From Roseicyclus sp. (GTDB taxonomy: Bacteria > Pseudomonadota > Alphaproteobacteria > Rhodobacterales > Rhodobacteraceae): a stretch of DNA of 64,000 bases. Numbering within the stretch: the first letter of the stretch is position 1; the number at the start of each line of letters is the position of its first letter. Under the pieces are notes generated by a model that did not search any database, was not told the origin of the DNA, and saw only the letters and a program-made list of their open reading frames with translations. Below are positions 10,511-19,658 of the stretch, one piece after another. The position numbers and the translations under genes are program-made. The stretch lies in assembly GCF_018402035.1 (NCBI RefSeq), contig NZ_JAGYJN010000003.1, forward strand, positions 62,001-126,000, read 5' to 3'.

Positions 10511-11611
10511 CTACTCGAAGGCCGAGTAGTCGGGCAGGTCATCCAGCACGGCCAATTCGGGCCAGTTCCGGATCACGTTCAACCCATTGAGCGGCTGCTG
10601 TTCGCCTTGGTGGCAAGTGCGGCAAGCCAGCTTCGGCACATCCGCATAGACCGGGCCCAGACGTTCGGGCGGCAGCACGGTTTCCAGCGGCAGGATGTAT
10701 TGCTCCAGCGTTTCCTGAACCATCAGGATACCCAGACTTGCCGTGGCCCATTGCGGGGTCACCTGCGCCGGATCGTAGAAGGCGCGGGTGTTGTGGCAGA
10801 AGGTGCAATTCACCCCTAGCGAATTCGAGAAGTAGTTCATCCAGGCGTAGGTCATTTCGGCGTGCTGGATGAGCGGGCTGCCCGGCGGGTTTTCGGCCCG
10901 GCTGACAAGGTCATGAACTTGCGCGACACCATACTGGCCGTTCTCGTCCAAAAGCAGGAAATGCTCCAGGTAGGTCGAGGGCAGCGAGGTGAAGTTCGAG
11001 GTCATCGTCACACGGTTCTGGATCGCGGGCCAGCCTGCGACGTTGTCGTTGACGGGGCCGACGCGGAACCAGATGTTGTTGGGCACCGGCTGTCCGCGGT
11101 GGCAAGTGTAACAAGTCACGCCCACCTCCGCATTGGCCTGAACGTGCCCCGCCCAGTTCTGGTTAATGTTCTGCGTCATCTCGATCATCGAGTAGGCGAG
11201 GGCTGTCTGGTAGCTGTCATTGCCCGGTTCCAGAAGGTCGGGAATGCCGGTCCAGGACCTCATCGCTTCGAGCAGGCGTTCGTAGTTTTCCACGGTGACA
11301 TTTGCCAACGCGGGGGGAACACCTTCAAGAACGTCGATCGCAAGCTGAGAGTCGGCGGTCGGAACCACCGGCTCGGAAGTGATGTAACGGTCCACATCGG
11401 GGTAAACCGCCAGATCCGACACGAACTCTGGCACATGCATGCCGGTGCCGCGCGGGCCGGTCTGTTGGCTTTCGGTCGGGAAGGGTTGGCCAAAGCCAAC
11501 GATCATCGCCGCCACGAACACCGCCGATCCCGCGACACCCACCGCAATGGCGGGGCCGAAGATGTTGGTCGGGTTGTCCTTGTTCCAGTTGTCAAACCAC
11601 TTGGGGAACAT
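10511..11611 (-). CDS. pufC: PufC, reaction-centre cytochrome c subunit with three haem motifs
   Basis: Periplasmic multihaem cytochrome bound to the reaction centre; it re-reduces the photo-oxidised special pair. The 366-residue protein has an N-terminal membrane anchor (about residues 17-40) and no lipobox cysteine. There are only three CXXCH sites: CYTCH 167-171, CTFCH 269-273 and CRTCH 330-334. Typical PufC has four. The helix that normally precedes haem 1 is present (LLEAMRSW, 113-120), but the following segment TGIPDLLEPGNDSY lacks cysteines. A three-haem form is known from Rhodovulum sulfidophilum. The gene follows pufM after a 3-bp gap. Confidence 0.95.
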   Translation of the reverse strand: MFPKWFDNWNKDNPTNIFGPAIAVGVAGSAVFVAAMIVGFGQPFPTESQQTGPRGTGMHVPEFVSDLAVYPDVDRYITSEPVVPTADSQLAIDVLEGVPPALANVTVENYERLLEAMRSWTGIPDLLEPGNDSYQTALAYSMIEMTQNINQNWAGHVQANAEVGVTCYTCHRGQPVPNNIWFRVGPVNDNVAGWPAIQNRVTMTSNFTSLPSTYLEHFLLLDENGQYGVAQVHDLVSRAENPPGSPLIQHAEMTYAWMNYFSNSLGVNCTFCHNTRAFYDPAQVTPQWATASLGILMVQETLEQYILPLETVLPPERLGPVYADVPKLACRTCHQGEQQPLNGLNVIRNWPELAVLDDLPDYSAFE

Positions 11612-11614
11612 GGC

Positions 11615-12619
11615 TCAGTTACCTCCCGCCGGAACGCCGCCGAAGTCCTGGTAGGTGCCGTAGGCTTCGTAGCCGTAAGCGCCCAGGTATTCGGGTGCGA
11701 AGTTGTGTTCGATGGCCCAGATGAACCAGTTGTCCACGACTGTGCCTGTCAGCAAGATGCCGATCCCGCCGGTGATGGGGGTCAACACCGCGAACCACCA
11801 CGCCCAGCGATGGATACCTTCCATCGTGGCGTTAAAGCCCATGGTCCAGCGCCAGAACAGGCCCGCGCGCTCGGATGCCGTGCCGCGGTCATAGATCTGT
11901 TCCAACTCGCGGTCGCCGCCGTAGCGAGAGACCGCCAGAATGGTCGCGCCATGCATCGCAAACAGCAAGACGGAGCCATAAAGGAACACGATCGAAAGCG
12001 CGTGGAACGGGTTATAGTAAAGGTTCCCGTAGCGGATCGAAAAGGCCGTGGTCCAATCAAGGTGCGGGAAGATACCGTAAGGCACAGCCTCCGACCAAGA
12101 TCCCATCAAGATGGGGCGGAACAGGCCCAGCACAAGGAACAGCCAGATCGCCGCCAAAAAGGCCCAAGCGATATGTTTGCCCATCTTGTGCTGTGCGGCC
12201 AACAGGTAGGTCCGCAGCCACCAGCTCATCACCGAGATCAGCAAGAAGAAGCTGGAGATGATATACCAGCCACCATCATTGAGCGGCGGCATCGACAAGC
12301 CATGCTCAGGGCCGGGCGGCTCCAGCGCCAGCCAAAACAGTTGGCGAACGAACTGCGTCAGCGACCAATCAACCTGCGCCAGCATGTTGAGGCCAACGAT
12401 GTTGAACCACAACAAACCGGTCGCCATGCTGATCACGCCAGCCCAGCCCAGATAGATCGGGCCGATCTGGGCGTTGCCCAACCACCCGGCGAGGTTCGAG
12501 AACGTCGCCGTGCGGGTGCGGTCACCGCCTTGGATATTGTCTTCCATGGCCATGCCCATCTCGGGCTCGCCACGCACCTGCACCTGGGTGAAGATGTTTT
12601 GATACTCGAAGTAGGCCAT
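11615..12619 (-). CDS. pufM: PufM, photosynthetic reaction centre M subunit
   Basis: Core membrane subunit of the type II reaction centre, binding bacteriochlorophylls, bacteriopheophytin, quinone and the non-haem iron together with PufL. The 334-residue product has five hydrophobic helices and the conserved histidine segments [24 protein letters not shown] and [12 protein letters not shown]. The C-terminal extension past the last helix is typical of species that keep PufC. The start codon shares one base with the pufL stop (TAATG), indicating translational coupling. Confidence 0.97.
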   Translation of the reverse strand: MAYFEYQNIFTQVQVRGEPEMGMAMEDNIQGGDRTRTATFSNLAGWLGNAQIGPIYLGWAGVISMATGLLWFNIVGLNMLAQVDWSLTQFVRQLFWLALEPPGPEHGLSMPPLNDGGWYIISSFFLLISVMSWWLRTYLLAAQHKMGKHIAWAFLAAIWLFLVLGLFRPILMGSWSEAVPYGIFPHLDWTTAFSIRYGNLYYNPFHALSIVFLYGSVLLFAMHGATILAVSRYGGDRELEQIYDRGTASERAGLFWRWTMGFNATMEGIHRWAWWFAVLTPITGGIGILLTGTVVDNWFIWAIEHNFAPEYLGAYGYEAYGTYQDFGGVPAGGN

Positions 12620-13521
12620 TAGTTGGTCCCTCCTGCGACGACGGGCGCGTTGGTGCCGTAGGTCTCAAGGAAGTTGGAGGTATGTACCGGGCCTGCGTCT
12701 GGCCAGATCGGCAGCGTCAGCCACCAGTTCCACCATTCGGGCCAGCCAGAGGTCCAGACCGGGCCAGAGATGATGATACAGACCGCACTCCAGAAACCGG
12801 CATTCAGCGCCAAAAGCAGACCGACACGGTGGATACCCAAGGTGCCAATCGAATAGCCGATGAAATCCCGGAAGAAGGTATCTTCGTGATCCGGTGTCTT
12901 GGCCTGCTCACCCTTTTCGGGGTTGGCCGCAGACAAGATCAGGCCACCATGAAGGGCCAGCGCAAAGGTCGTCGCAAAGAAGAACGAGACCGCGATCATA
13001 TGCGCCGGGTTATAGTGGAAATGCAGATAGGCGTAGCCGACATTCGACACCCAATCGAGGTGGCTGAAAATGCCATAGGGGAAAGCATGCCCCCAAGCCC
13101 CCATCAGAAGCGGGCGGAACACCACCAGCGTCATATAGGCAAAGATCGCAAAACCGAAAGCGATGGGAACATGATATCCCATGCCCAGTTTGCGGCTGAT
13201 CTCAACCTCGCGCAGCGCCCAGGACACAAAGGCCCCGATCGCGCAGAAGGTGACGATCTGCCATAGGCCGCCCTCCATGAGCGGCGCAAAGCCGAGCCCG
13301 TAGCTCAGATCAGGAGGCGCGATATTGATCGTCCAAGGGTTGAAGTTGCCATCCATGGCAGCGCCCCAGAAAATCAAAATCGTCCCCAACAAGGCGAAAA
13401 AGGCTGTCGTGACCCCGAAAAAGCCCACGTAGAAGGGCCCAACCCAGAAGTCGAACAGATCGCCGCCAATCAGCGTCCCTCCGCGGACGCGATACTTTTT
13501 TTCGAAGCTTAGCAAAGCCAT
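12619..13521 (-). CDS. pufL: PufL, photosynthetic reaction centre L subunit
   Basis: L subunit of the type II reaction centre, partner of PufM. Five membrane helices are visible, with pigment- and iron-binding histidines in [20 protein letters not shown], the following PAHM segment and [13 protein letters not shown]. The product has 300 residues, somewhat longer than the roughly 275-282 residues familiar from Rhodobacter, owing to a C-terminal tail after the last helix. GGAG sits 8 bases before the ATG. The gene follows pufA across a stable hairpin. No pufX-like frame is found downstream of pufM. Confidence 0.97.
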   Translation of the reverse strand: MALLSFEKKYRVRGGTLIGGDLFDFWVGPFYVGFFGVTTAFFALLGTILIFWGAAMDGNFNPWTINIAPPDLSYGLGFAPLMEGGLWQIVTFCAIGAFVSWALREVEISRKLGMGYHVPIAFGFAIFAYMTLVVFRPLLMGAWGHAFPYGIFSHLDWVSNVGYAYLHFHYNPAHMIAVSFFFATTFALALHGGLILSAANPEKGEQAKTPDHEDTFFRDFIGYSIGTLGIHRVGLLLALNAGFWSAVCIIISGPVWTSGWPEWWNWWLTLPIWPDAGPVHTSNFLETYGTNAPVVAGGTN

Positions 13522-13590
13522 GCGTCTGTCTCCGCGTTCGGCGGCGTCAACGGGCAGTGCCGGTCAGCCGTCAATAAAATCGTTCGGATC

Positions 13591-13624
13591 GCTGCGGGCA
13601 AAGCGGATCGGCCCCGCCCGCAGC
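13591..13624 (-). terminator. Intercistronic hairpin between pufA and pufL
   Basis: A 9-bp stem (GCTGCGGGC / GCCCGCAGC) around a 16-base loop, followed on the leftward transcript by an AT-rich run containing ATTTTATT. Puf operons are known to carry such structures here, which protect the pufBA segment of the mRNA so that antenna subunits are made in excess over reaction centres. Position and form match; function is inferred. Confidence 0.7.
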
Positions 13625-13660
13625 AAAAGTGTCCGCGCCAATGGTTGGCACGGGGTCGCA

Positions 13661-13825
13661 TCAGCCGCCGAAACCTGCGGTTGCAGCAGCGGACTCAAAC
13701 CAGTTCAGGCCGGACGACAGAACCACCAGGTGGATCATCGCCGCGAGAAGGAACAGGAAGACACCCTGTGCCACGAACACGCGGCGGGGGTCGAAAATGA
13801 GCCAGATCTTGTAGAATTTAGCCAT
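13661..13825 (-). CDS. pufA: PufA, light-harvesting complex 1 alpha subunit
   Basis: A 54-residue single-helix antenna polypeptide. The N-terminus [20 protein letters not shown] is the typical alpha-subunit start. The membrane helix follows with [11 protein letters not shown], in which the histidine ligates bacteriochlorophyll, then LNWFES. It was translated directly from the minus strand. A clear AAGGAG lies 7 bases before the ATG. It lies downstream of pufB with a 14-base gap and upstream of pufL. With PufB it forms the LH1 ring around the reaction centre. Confidence 0.95.
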   Translation of the reverse strand: MAKFYKIWLIFDPRRVFVAQGVFLFLLAAMIHLVVLSSGLNWFESAAATAGFGG

Positions 13826-13839
13826 GATTTAGCTCCTTC

Positions 13840-13989
13840 TCAGAACCAGGGTGCCCAGATGTACGTGGCAAGGTGAGCGACAAGGGCGACGGCCGCAAAC
13901 AGCCAGAGCCCGCTCATGTATACCGCGTGCAGCTCTTGCGCCTGCTCGTCAGTAAGACCTGTGAAAGACAGGTCGGAATTATCAGCCAT
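13840..13989 (-). CDS. pufB: PufB, light-harvesting complex 1 beta subunit
   Basis: A 49-residue antenna beta polypeptide, read directly from the minus strand: an N-terminal [20 protein letters not shown], then [20 protein letters not shown] containing the two conserved histidines (the second binds bacteriochlorophyll), and the C-terminus [15 protein letters not shown] stands 7 bases before the ATG. It is the first structural gene after pufQ, separated from it by a 215-base leader holding a small CCGACA/TGTCGG hairpin. Confidence 0.95.
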   Translation of the reverse strand: MADNSDLSFTGLTDEQAQELHAVYMSGLWLFAAVALVAHLATYIWAPWF

Positions 13990-14204
13990 TTAACTTTCCT
14001 CCGGAACGTTAGACCGATGCCGCGAACCCCGCGGCCGGGCCCCGACAAGGCCTCATTGCCCTGTCGGCCATCCACCCCAGCCCACTTGCGCGGAATTGGG
14101 TGAATTTCGTATCGGCTCCGGTCGTCACGCCGAGTGTCTTGTTGTGGCTTCCCCCACCCACCTGTGGTCTGACGACAGGCTTTGTTGGGCAGGTTTGGGC
14201 CAGA
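13990..14204. promoter_or_regulatory. pufQ-pufB leader region
   Basis: 215 bases without a gene. It contains a hairpin with arms CCGACA (14042-14047) and TGTCGG (14062-14067), just upstream of the pufB ribosome-binding site on the leftward strand. I see no TGT-N12-ACA operator here. It probably contributes to mRNA processing of the puf transcript, whose promoter in relatives lies further upstream, within or before pufQ and bchZ. Confidence 0.45.
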
Positions 14205-14423
14205 TCAGGCCGAGAAGATCATCGGCGTGATAATACGTGCCTGGCTCCAAGCCCGTTTGATCGGGCCCTTCTCGGTCAGGCTTCCCGTGCGGATCGCCGC
14301 CAGCGCCCAAGTCAGGGTCGCCAAGGGCAGCGTCGCTAAGAAAATGATTGCGAAATAGACCATGAATTCGGCCTTCTGCGTCTTGTGCCGTGCGACCGGA
14401 TGGTCGGAGGTAAAGTCTGTCAT
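14205..14423 (-). CDS. pufQ: PufQ
   Basis: A 72-residue protein with one central hydrophobic helix ([22 protein letters not shown]) flanked by charged ends. This, and the position between bchZ and pufB, identifies it as PufQ, a small membrane protein needed for normal bacteriochlorophyll and photosystem formation in Rhodobacter. The start ATG overlaps the bchZ stop (ATGA), and GGAGAGG lies just upstream, inside bchZ. The biochemical role remains poorly defined in the family. Confidence 0.88.
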   Translation of the reverse strand: MTDFTSDHPVARHKTQKAEFMVYFAIIFLATLPLATLTWALAAIRTGSLTEKGPIKRAWSQARIITPMIFSA

Positions 14424-15898
14424 CTTTCCTCTCCCTCGTTGAAATCGAACCCGGCCGGCGCCAATGCACGGACGGTATCTTTCATGACCCGCTCAGCCCC
14501 GCTGGCGAGTGCCGTCTTCTCGGCGGCATCGCGCAGCGTCTTTGCGGCGGAAATACGGGTCAGAATCGGGTGCTCCTCGACGATCCGGTCGAGAAGCGTT
14601 TGCGCATCCGCATCCCATGGGAAATCGCGGCGCAGCGTTGTGGGGGTGGCCTCAAGGCTGTCCATCTGGCTGCCCAAGGGCAGGATGTGAAACAGCGCAT
14701 CGAACAGGCCGTTGCAGACCTCTTGCAACATGTAAGTGGCACCCGCATAGCCCATGAAGGGCGTGCCAGTCGCGCGCCGGATCGCGGCACCCGGAAAGCT
14801 TGCGGGGATGAATGCGGGCTTGGGTCCATGCCCCGCCGCCATCTCGGCCAGATACATCTTCTCGTTGATCGAGCCCATCAAGATCAGCGGCCGCTTTTGG
14901 CTGACCAATGCGCGGACCTGATCATTGTCGGTCTTGCGCCCCGCCACCCGCGCCACCGCAAAGGCGCAAGGCAGGCCCAGATCGGTCTCAAGGAATTGCC
15001 GAACGCCACGGGCATAGGTCTCATTGGCGACGATGCCGAAACTGGCCGTCGCAAAGAAATCTTGCGTGACCGAGCGCCATAGATCCCAGACAGGCTTGAT
15101 CGTGGAATGCTTTTCGCGTGCGATAAAGGGCTCGGGGTCCAGCCCCAGCAACTCGCCCAGCTTGCGTAGGAATTTCGTGGTGCTTTCCACCCCGATCGGC
15201 GCTTGCAGATAGGGCTTGCCCAGCACTTCACACAAACCGCGACCAAATTCGCGATACATGCAAATGTTCACATCCGCATTCACCAGATTGCGCATCTCGG
15301 CCAGATGACTGCCCAAGGGCATGACCATATTGACCTCGGCCCCGATCCCTTCGACCAGCCGCCGGATCTCGTGCAAATCCGATGGCATGTTAAAGGTGCC
15401 ATACATCGGCCCAAGGATATTGACCCGTGGCGCCGCACCTTCTTCGCGTGGCTTTTCGGGCGGCATGCGCCCCTTGGTCATGCCAAACTCGGTAAAGATC
15501 CAGGTCATCGCGCGGTCGGCCGATTCCCACTGATCCTCATCAATGGTGCGCGGCAGGAAACGCTGGATATTGGTGCCCATCGGCGTCACGCCGCCGCCGA
15601 TCATCTCGGCAATCGACCCTGTGACAACGACCGATGGCAAAGCCGGGTCCAACACACCCCAAGCGCGCTTCATCGCGCCTTCGGTACCGTCGCGGCCAAG
15701 CTCTTCCTCGCCCAGACCGGTGGTCACAATGGGCAATTCATGCGGCGGCAAGCCGTCGGTGTAGTGCAACACGCTCGTCACCGGCAGGTTTTCGCAACCC
15801 ACCGGCCCGTCGATGATAACCTGCAACCCCTTTACCGCGGTAAAGGCATAGACCGACCCCCAATAGCCACCGGCGCGGTCATGATCCTGGATCAGCAT
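14420..15898 (-). CDS. bchZ: BchZ, chlorophyllide a reductase subunit Z
   Basis: One of two catalytic-component subunits (BchY-BchZ) of the nitrogenase-like chlorophyllide a oxidoreductase, which reduces ring B to bacteriochlorophyllide; BchX is the electron donor. The 492-residue protein begins [19 protein letters not shown] and has early cysteines suited to cluster binding ([12 protein letters not shown]). The C-terminal region carries a PCP-reductase-like segment ([15 protein letters not shown]). The stop overlaps the pufQ start. Upstream lies a 106-base gap containing strong palindromes that separates it from bchY. Confidence 0.96.
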   Translation of the reverse strand: MLIQDHDRAGGYWGSVYAFTAVKGLQVIIDGPVGCENLPVTSVLHYTDGLPPHELPIVTTGLGEEELGRDGTEGAMKRAWGVLDPALPSVVVTGSIAEMIGGGVTPMGTNIQRFLPRTIDEDQWESADRAMTWIFTEFGMTKGRMPPEKPREEGAAPRVNILGPMYGTFNMPSDLHEIRRLVEGIGAEVNMVMPLGSHLAEMRNLVNADVNICMYREFGRGLCEVLGKPYLQAPIGVESTTKFLRKLGELLGLDPEPFIAREKHSTIKPVWDLWRSVTQDFFATASFGIVANETYARGVRQFLETDLGLPCAFAVARVAGRKTDNDQVRALVSQKRPLILMGSINEKMYLAEMAAGHGPKPAFIPASFPGAAIRRATGTPFMGYAGATYMLQEVCNGLFDALFHILPLGSQMDSLEATPTTLRRDFPWDADAQTLLDRIVEEHPILTRISAAKTLRDAAEKTALASGAERVMKDTVRALAPAGFDFNEGEER

Positions 15899-16004
15899 GA
15901 CACCGCTCCAGTCTTCTTCGTTTCAGAAATATCCCTGGGGGTCTGGGGGGCAGCGCCCCCCAGCGGGTCGGCCCGCAGGGCCGAAACACTCTGATAAACC
16001 GCGC
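15899..16004. repeat. Extragenic palindromic element between bchY and bchZ
   Basis: The gap holds a perfect 9-bp hairpin with a 3-base loop (CTGGGGGGC-AGC-GCCCCCCAG, 15943-15963), directly followed by a GCGGG/CCCGC hairpin. The run CCCTGGGGGTCTGGGGGG resembles dispersed G-rich palindromic repeats that I recall from other Rhodobacteraceae genomes, but I cannot count copies here. In this position it would form stable RNA structures inside the bchCXYZ-puf transcript. Confidence 0.6.
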
Positions 16005-17591
16005 TCATATCATCTGCTCCGCCTGGGCGGCGCGCGCGGCCTTGTCGAGTTTCTTTTGATGCGCAGCGCGGAAATCGGGGCGCAGGTTCGGCGCACCCTC
16101 CCAAATCCCGGCGGTGTCGCCTTCGCCCACCCCGGCAAAGAATTCGCGCATATGATCCATACGGCCCTTGTTGGCCATCGCGGCATTGACCACTTGACCA
16201 AGCGAGCCTGCACCAGCCGGCCCCATCAGGGGACGCGCCGAAATCAGGTTGGTGAAATAGAGCGACGGGATGCCCATCTCTTTGCCCTTCTGGACCACGG
16301 GCGTCGTGCCGATGGCGAGATCAGGCTTGATCGCCTCCATCGCGGCGCAATCATCCTCAAGGCTGGCGCGGAACTTGATCTTGACGCCGCGCGCCTCAAG
16401 CCATGCGATATCGGGCGCCGACCATTTCGTCTTGGGGCAAGCGCTCCCGACGTAAGGCACATCTGCACCGCTTTCGATCAGCAGGCGCGCGACCAATAGC
16501 TCGGACCCTTCATAGCCCGACAAGGTGATGGTCCCTTTGATCGGGTTCGCGGCAAGCCCCGCCTTGATCGCGGGCAAAAACGCGTTTTGCGCCGCCGCGA
16601 TCTTGTCGGCACCGACACCATAGGCGGCCCCGATGGCCGCCAACCAATCGGCGGTGCCGTCATGGCCAACGGGGGCAGAGCCCACGATAGTGCGGCCAGC
16701 CGCTTCGAACTCGCGGATCGCGGCGGTGTAGAACGGATGAATCGCCGCCACGACTTGGCTATCCAACGCAGAATAGAGCTCGCGCCACTCACGACAGGGA
16801 ACGACCGGACCTGCCGCCAGACCGAGTGGCGCGAGCATCCCTCCAATACCCAATGGGTCTGCAGGGAACATTTCGCCCAACAGGGTCACTGTCGGACGGT
16901 CTGATTTACCCGAAACGGGGGCTTGAACTGGGCCGGCCTCCACTTCCCGTCGGGCATAGTTGAGCATCGCACCCGCAAGGACGTCTTTGGCCTCTGCATG
17001 GGTGGGGATGCCAAAGCCGGGTACATCGATACCGACGATCCGGACTCCGTTAATCTCGTTGGGCAACAGGCGAAGCGGCACACCCGATGCGGTCGGCACG
17101 CAAAGGTTCGTCACCACGATCGCGTCATAACGCTCGGGGTCGGCCATCTCATGCACGGCTTCGCGGATGTCCTCGAACAGCTTGCCCGTAACGAGTGTCT
17201 CAGAATTGAAAGGCACATAACCGACGGACCGCCGTGCGCCGTAGAAATGGCTCACAAAGGTCAGCCCATAGACGCAGCAGGCCGAACCGCTCAGCACGGT
17301 CGCGGTGCGGCGCATCCGCAGGCCCACGCGCAAGCTGCCAAAAGCAGGGCACATGGATTGCGGTTTGTCATGCGGACCTTGGGGGTAATCCTTGGCGTAT
17401 TGGTCAAGGATCTCGGATTTGCCCGCCATGCGGGCGGCCTTTTCCATTTCACCGGCACCGGCATGGCAGCCCATACCATCGCCACCTTGCGGTGCGACAG
17501 CGGGGGCGCTCGCGTCGACATTCGCCTCGCCCCGGATCACCGGGGCGTCGGCGGTATCGTCGTAGCGGACCTCTCTGAAATCATCGGCCAT
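16005..17591 (-). CDS. bchY: BchY, chlorophyllide a reductase subunit Y
   Basis: Partner of BchZ in the catalytic component of chlorophyllide a oxidoreductase. From the ATG at 17591 the product has 528 residues (MADDFREVRYDDTADAPV). Cysteines typical for the iron-sulfur site occur in KPQSMCPAFGSLRVG and LSGSACCVYGL, and a third in IVVTNLCVPTASG. In-frame codons extend upstream to 17708, but that stretch is antisense-like sequence overlapping bchX, so I rejected it. Four bases separate it from the bchX stop. Confidence 0.95.
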   Translation of the reverse strand: MADDFREVRYDDTADAPVIRGEANVDASAPAVAPQGGDGMGCHAGAGEMEKAARMAGKSEILDQYAKDYPQGPHDKPQSMCPAFGSLRVGLRMRRTATVLSGSACCVYGLTFVSHFYGARRSVGYVPFNSETLVTGKLFEDIREAVHEMADPERYDAIVVTNLCVPTASGVPLRLLPNEINGVRIVGIDVPGFGIPTHAEAKDVLAGAMLNYARREVEAGPVQAPVSGKSDRPTVTLLGEMFPADPLGIGGMLAPLGLAAGPVVPCREWRELYSALDSQVVAAIHPFYTAAIREFEAAGRTIVGSAPVGHDGTADWLAAIGAAYGVGADKIAAAQNAFLPAIKAGLAANPIKGTITLSGYEGSELLVARLLIESGADVPYVGSACPKTKWSAPDIAWLEARGVKIKFRASLEDDCAAMEAIKPDLAIGTTPVVQKGKEMGIPSLYFTNLISARPLMGPAGAGSLGQVVNAAMANKGRMDHMREFFAGVGEGDTAGIWEGAPNLRPDFRAAHQKKLDKAARAAQAEQMI

Positions 17592-17595
17592 TGCG

Positions 17596-18597
17596 TCACG
17601 CCTCGTCGTAGATGACTTCGAGGGACGGTTTATGAACCGCATTCTTACCGCGCATGTCGGCATCGCTTGCCGGTTCCAGCGTGATGCCTGCGCCTGTTTC
17701 CGATCCATCGAACAGCTGCAACAGCTGGTCTTGGTTCAGCGCGACGGGCTTCATCGGCGGCGCGACAGCAACATTGTCGCCCAGCGCGGCAAACAGGCTG
17801 CCCCATTCGCTTTCTGCGGTGCCGACGATTTGGTAATTCGCCGACTTCTTGCGCAGATCGTCGTTTTGCGGAATGGCAGCCAAGATCGGGATGCCCACGG
17901 CCTCGGCGAATGCCTGCGCCTCGCCCGAGCCGTCGTCCTTGTTGATGACGAGGCCCGCGACGCCGACATTGCCGCCCAGCTTGCGGAAATATTCCACCGC
18001 CGAGCAAACGTTGTTGGCCACATACAGCGATTGCAGGTCGTTCGAGGCGACCAGAATCACCTTTTGCGCCATGTCGCGCGCGATGGGCAGGCCAAAGCCG
18101 CCACAGACCACATCGCCCAGAAAGTCGAGCAAGACATAGTCGAAATCCCAATCATGGAAGCCGAGCTTCTCGAGTAGTTCGAACCCATGGATGATCCCGC
18201 GACCACCACAGCCGCGCCCGACCTCGGGGCCGCCAAGCTCCATCGCGAAAACACCGCCGCGCTTGAAGCAGACATCGCCGATCTTCACTTCCTCACCCGC
18301 CAGTTTCTTCTGGGTCGAGGTCTCGATGATCGTGGGGCAGGCCTTGCCGCCGAAAAGCAGCGAGGTGGTATCGGATTTCGGGTCGCAGCCGATCAGCAGC
18401 ACGCGCTTGCCCTGTTCGGCCATCATGTGGCTGAGATTGGCAAGCGTGAAGCTCTTGCCGATGCCGCCCTTACCGTAGATCGCGATGATCTGGGTTTTCT
18501 TGGTCGGCTCGCCCTGCGGCACCTCGAGCGTCGGCTCATTGGCTTCTTCGCGCAGCTTGGCGTCGTAATCACGCAGGTTCGGAACATCGAGGCTCAT
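17596..18597 (-). CDS. bchX: BchX, chlorophyllide a reductase iron protein
   Basis: ATP-dependent, NifH-like electron donor to BchYZ. The 333-residue product contains the P-loop [20 protein letters not shown], the nucleotide-switch region [16 protein letters not shown], and cysteines suited to a bridging 4Fe-4S cluster ([16 protein letters not shown] and the earlier [10 protein letters not shown]). The start at 18597 gives [15 protein letters not shown] and overlaps the bchC stop (ATGA). The longer frame to 18768 lies inside bchC and is not supported. Confidence 0.96.
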   Translation of the reverse strand: MSLDVPNLRDYDAKLREEANEPTLEVPQGEPTKKTQIIAIYGKGGIGKSFTLANLSHMMAEQGKRVLLIGCDPKSDTTSLLFGGKACPTIIETSTQKKLAGEEVKIGDVCFKRGGVFAMELGGPEVGRGCGGRGIIHGFELLEKLGFHDWDFDYVLLDFLGDVVCGGFGLPIARDMAQKVILVASNDLQSLYVANNVCSAVEYFRKLGGNVGVAGLVINKDDGSGEAQAFAEAVGIPILAAIPQNDDLRKKSANYQIVGTAESEWGSLFAALGDNVAVAPPMKPVALNQDQLLQLFDGSETGAGITLEPASDADMRGKNAVHKPSLEVIYDEA

Positions 18598-19553
18598 GCG
18601 GCGTTCTCCCAGCTTAGAATCATTTTCAGGCAAGCCGGGTCTTCGAACGCGGTCTGATACGCACTCTCGGCTTGCTCTGCAGTTGCGGTATGCGTGATCA
18701 GCCCCGAGAGGCTCAGCGCGCCATGGTTGATCAGATCGCGCGTGGCGATCAGATCTTCGCGCGTCCATTCGGCGGCGATACGGAACCGCGCCTCGCGCAT
18801 GAAGGCGGGCGGAAAGGCGAATTGCAGCGGCTCGGGGTAAAAGCCGGCCAAGACGATCTCGCCGCCCTTGGCCAGACGACCAACCATTGTGTCCAAAAGC
18901 GACGACACGCCGGAGGCGTCATAGATGCAGCCATAATCGCGGCGCGGATCGGCATCGGGATGAATGACGCTGTAGCCCGTCGCACCCAACTGACGATCTT
19001 CGTTGATTTCCCAAACGGTCGGGGCTGGGCCACCTGCAGCAATCGTCAGCCGGGCCAACAGGCGGCCAAAGACGCCATGGCCGATGATCAGCTCTGGCAG
19101 GCGGGTGTTCATGCCTGCAAGCGCGTGGCGGGCGGTCGCGGCCAGCGCCAAAAGCGCGCCTTCGGCCCCAAGTGCCGGGTCGATCCGCACAACGCGATTG
19201 GCGGCGGTGACCAAACGGCTTGCGGCACCGCCGAACAGCCCTTTGACCTCACCGTAGCAATTTGCGCCGGGAACAAAGACGACATCACCCACCTTGAAGC
19301 CCGTGCCGGGTCCGGCACTGACAACTTCACCCGCGGCCTCGTAGCCGGGGACAAGCGGATACCCCATGCCGGGGAAGGGCGGCATTTCGCCCGACCAGAA
19401 AAGCTTTTCCGTGCCTGTGGAAATCCCCGAATGACGCACATCCACCACAAGATCATCAGGACCGGGATCGGTCAGGTCAAGCTGACCTACGCCGAGGGTC
19501 TTGGGGCCTTGAAGTATGACGGCGTTCGAGATCACGGGTGTCTTTCCTGACAT
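18594..19553 (-). CDS. bchC: BchC, 3-hydroxyethyl bacteriochlorophyllide dehydrogenase
   Basis: Oxidises the 3-hydroxyethyl group to the 3-acetyl of bacteriochlorophyllide a. The protein of about 319 residues resembles medium-chain dehydrogenases: [19 protein letters not shown] near the N-terminus, the [11 protein letters not shown] segment, and a degenerate nucleotide-binding region. The ATG at 19553 ([12 protein letters not shown]) is preferred; an ATG four codons earlier (19565) is possible. It leads bchC-X-Y-Z-pufQBALMC, and two tandem PpsR operators lie just upstream, as at the known bchC promoter of Rhodobacter. Confidence 0.95.
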   Translation of the reverse strand: MSGKTPVISNAVILQGPKTLGVGQLDLTDPGPDDLVVDVRHSGISTGTEKLFWSGEMPPFPGMGYPLVPGYEAAGEVVSAGPGTGFKVGDVVFVPGANCYGEVKGLFGGAASRLVTAANRVVRIDPALGAEGALLALAATARHALAGMNTRLPELIIGHGVFGRLLARLTIAAGGPAPTVWEINEDRQLGATGYSVIHPDADPRRDYGCIYDASGVSSLLDTMVGRLAKGGEIVLAGFYPEPLQFAFPPAFMREARFRIAAEWTREDLIATRDLINHGALSLSGLITHTATAEQAESAYQTAFEDPACLKMILSWENAA

Positions 19554-19597
19554 GAGCGCAAGCACACAAAAGAATCCTGCACCTGCGGCAACTTGAC

Positions 19598-19615
19598 TGT
19601 CAGTTTATCCTGACA
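19598..19615. promoter_or_regulatory. PpsR/CrtJ operator (TGTC-N10-GACA), bchC promoter, proximal
   Basis: Reads TGTCAGTTTATCCTGACA, a perfect extended operator 45 bases upstream of the bchC ATG. A second copy at 19624 lies 26 bases away centre to centre. Tandem operators at bchC are established for CrtJ in Rhodobacter capsulatus; the match here is seen directly. Confidence 0.87.
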
Positions 19616-19623
19616 CTATTTTA

Positions 19624-19641
19624 TGTCAATCCAAATAGACA
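19624..19641. promoter_or_regulatory. PpsR/CrtJ operator (TGTC-N10-GACA), bchC promoter, distal
   Basis: Reads TGTCAATCCAAATAGACA, a second perfect operator between crtF and bchC. A weaker third match (TGT-N12-ACG) starts at 19646 and overlaps the crtF stop codon. The set lies inside the crtF-bchC junction, so bchC has its own regulated promoter as well as possible read-through from crtEF. Confidence 0.85.
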
Positions 19642-19658
19642 CATGTGTCAGGTTTTCT

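Noticed and set aside
10862..12622. Long open frame of 586 codons on the plus strand, opposite pufC and pufM
   Set aside because: Antisense shadow of high-GC coding genes; product is basic, repetitive and without recognisable domains, while pufC and pufM are certain.
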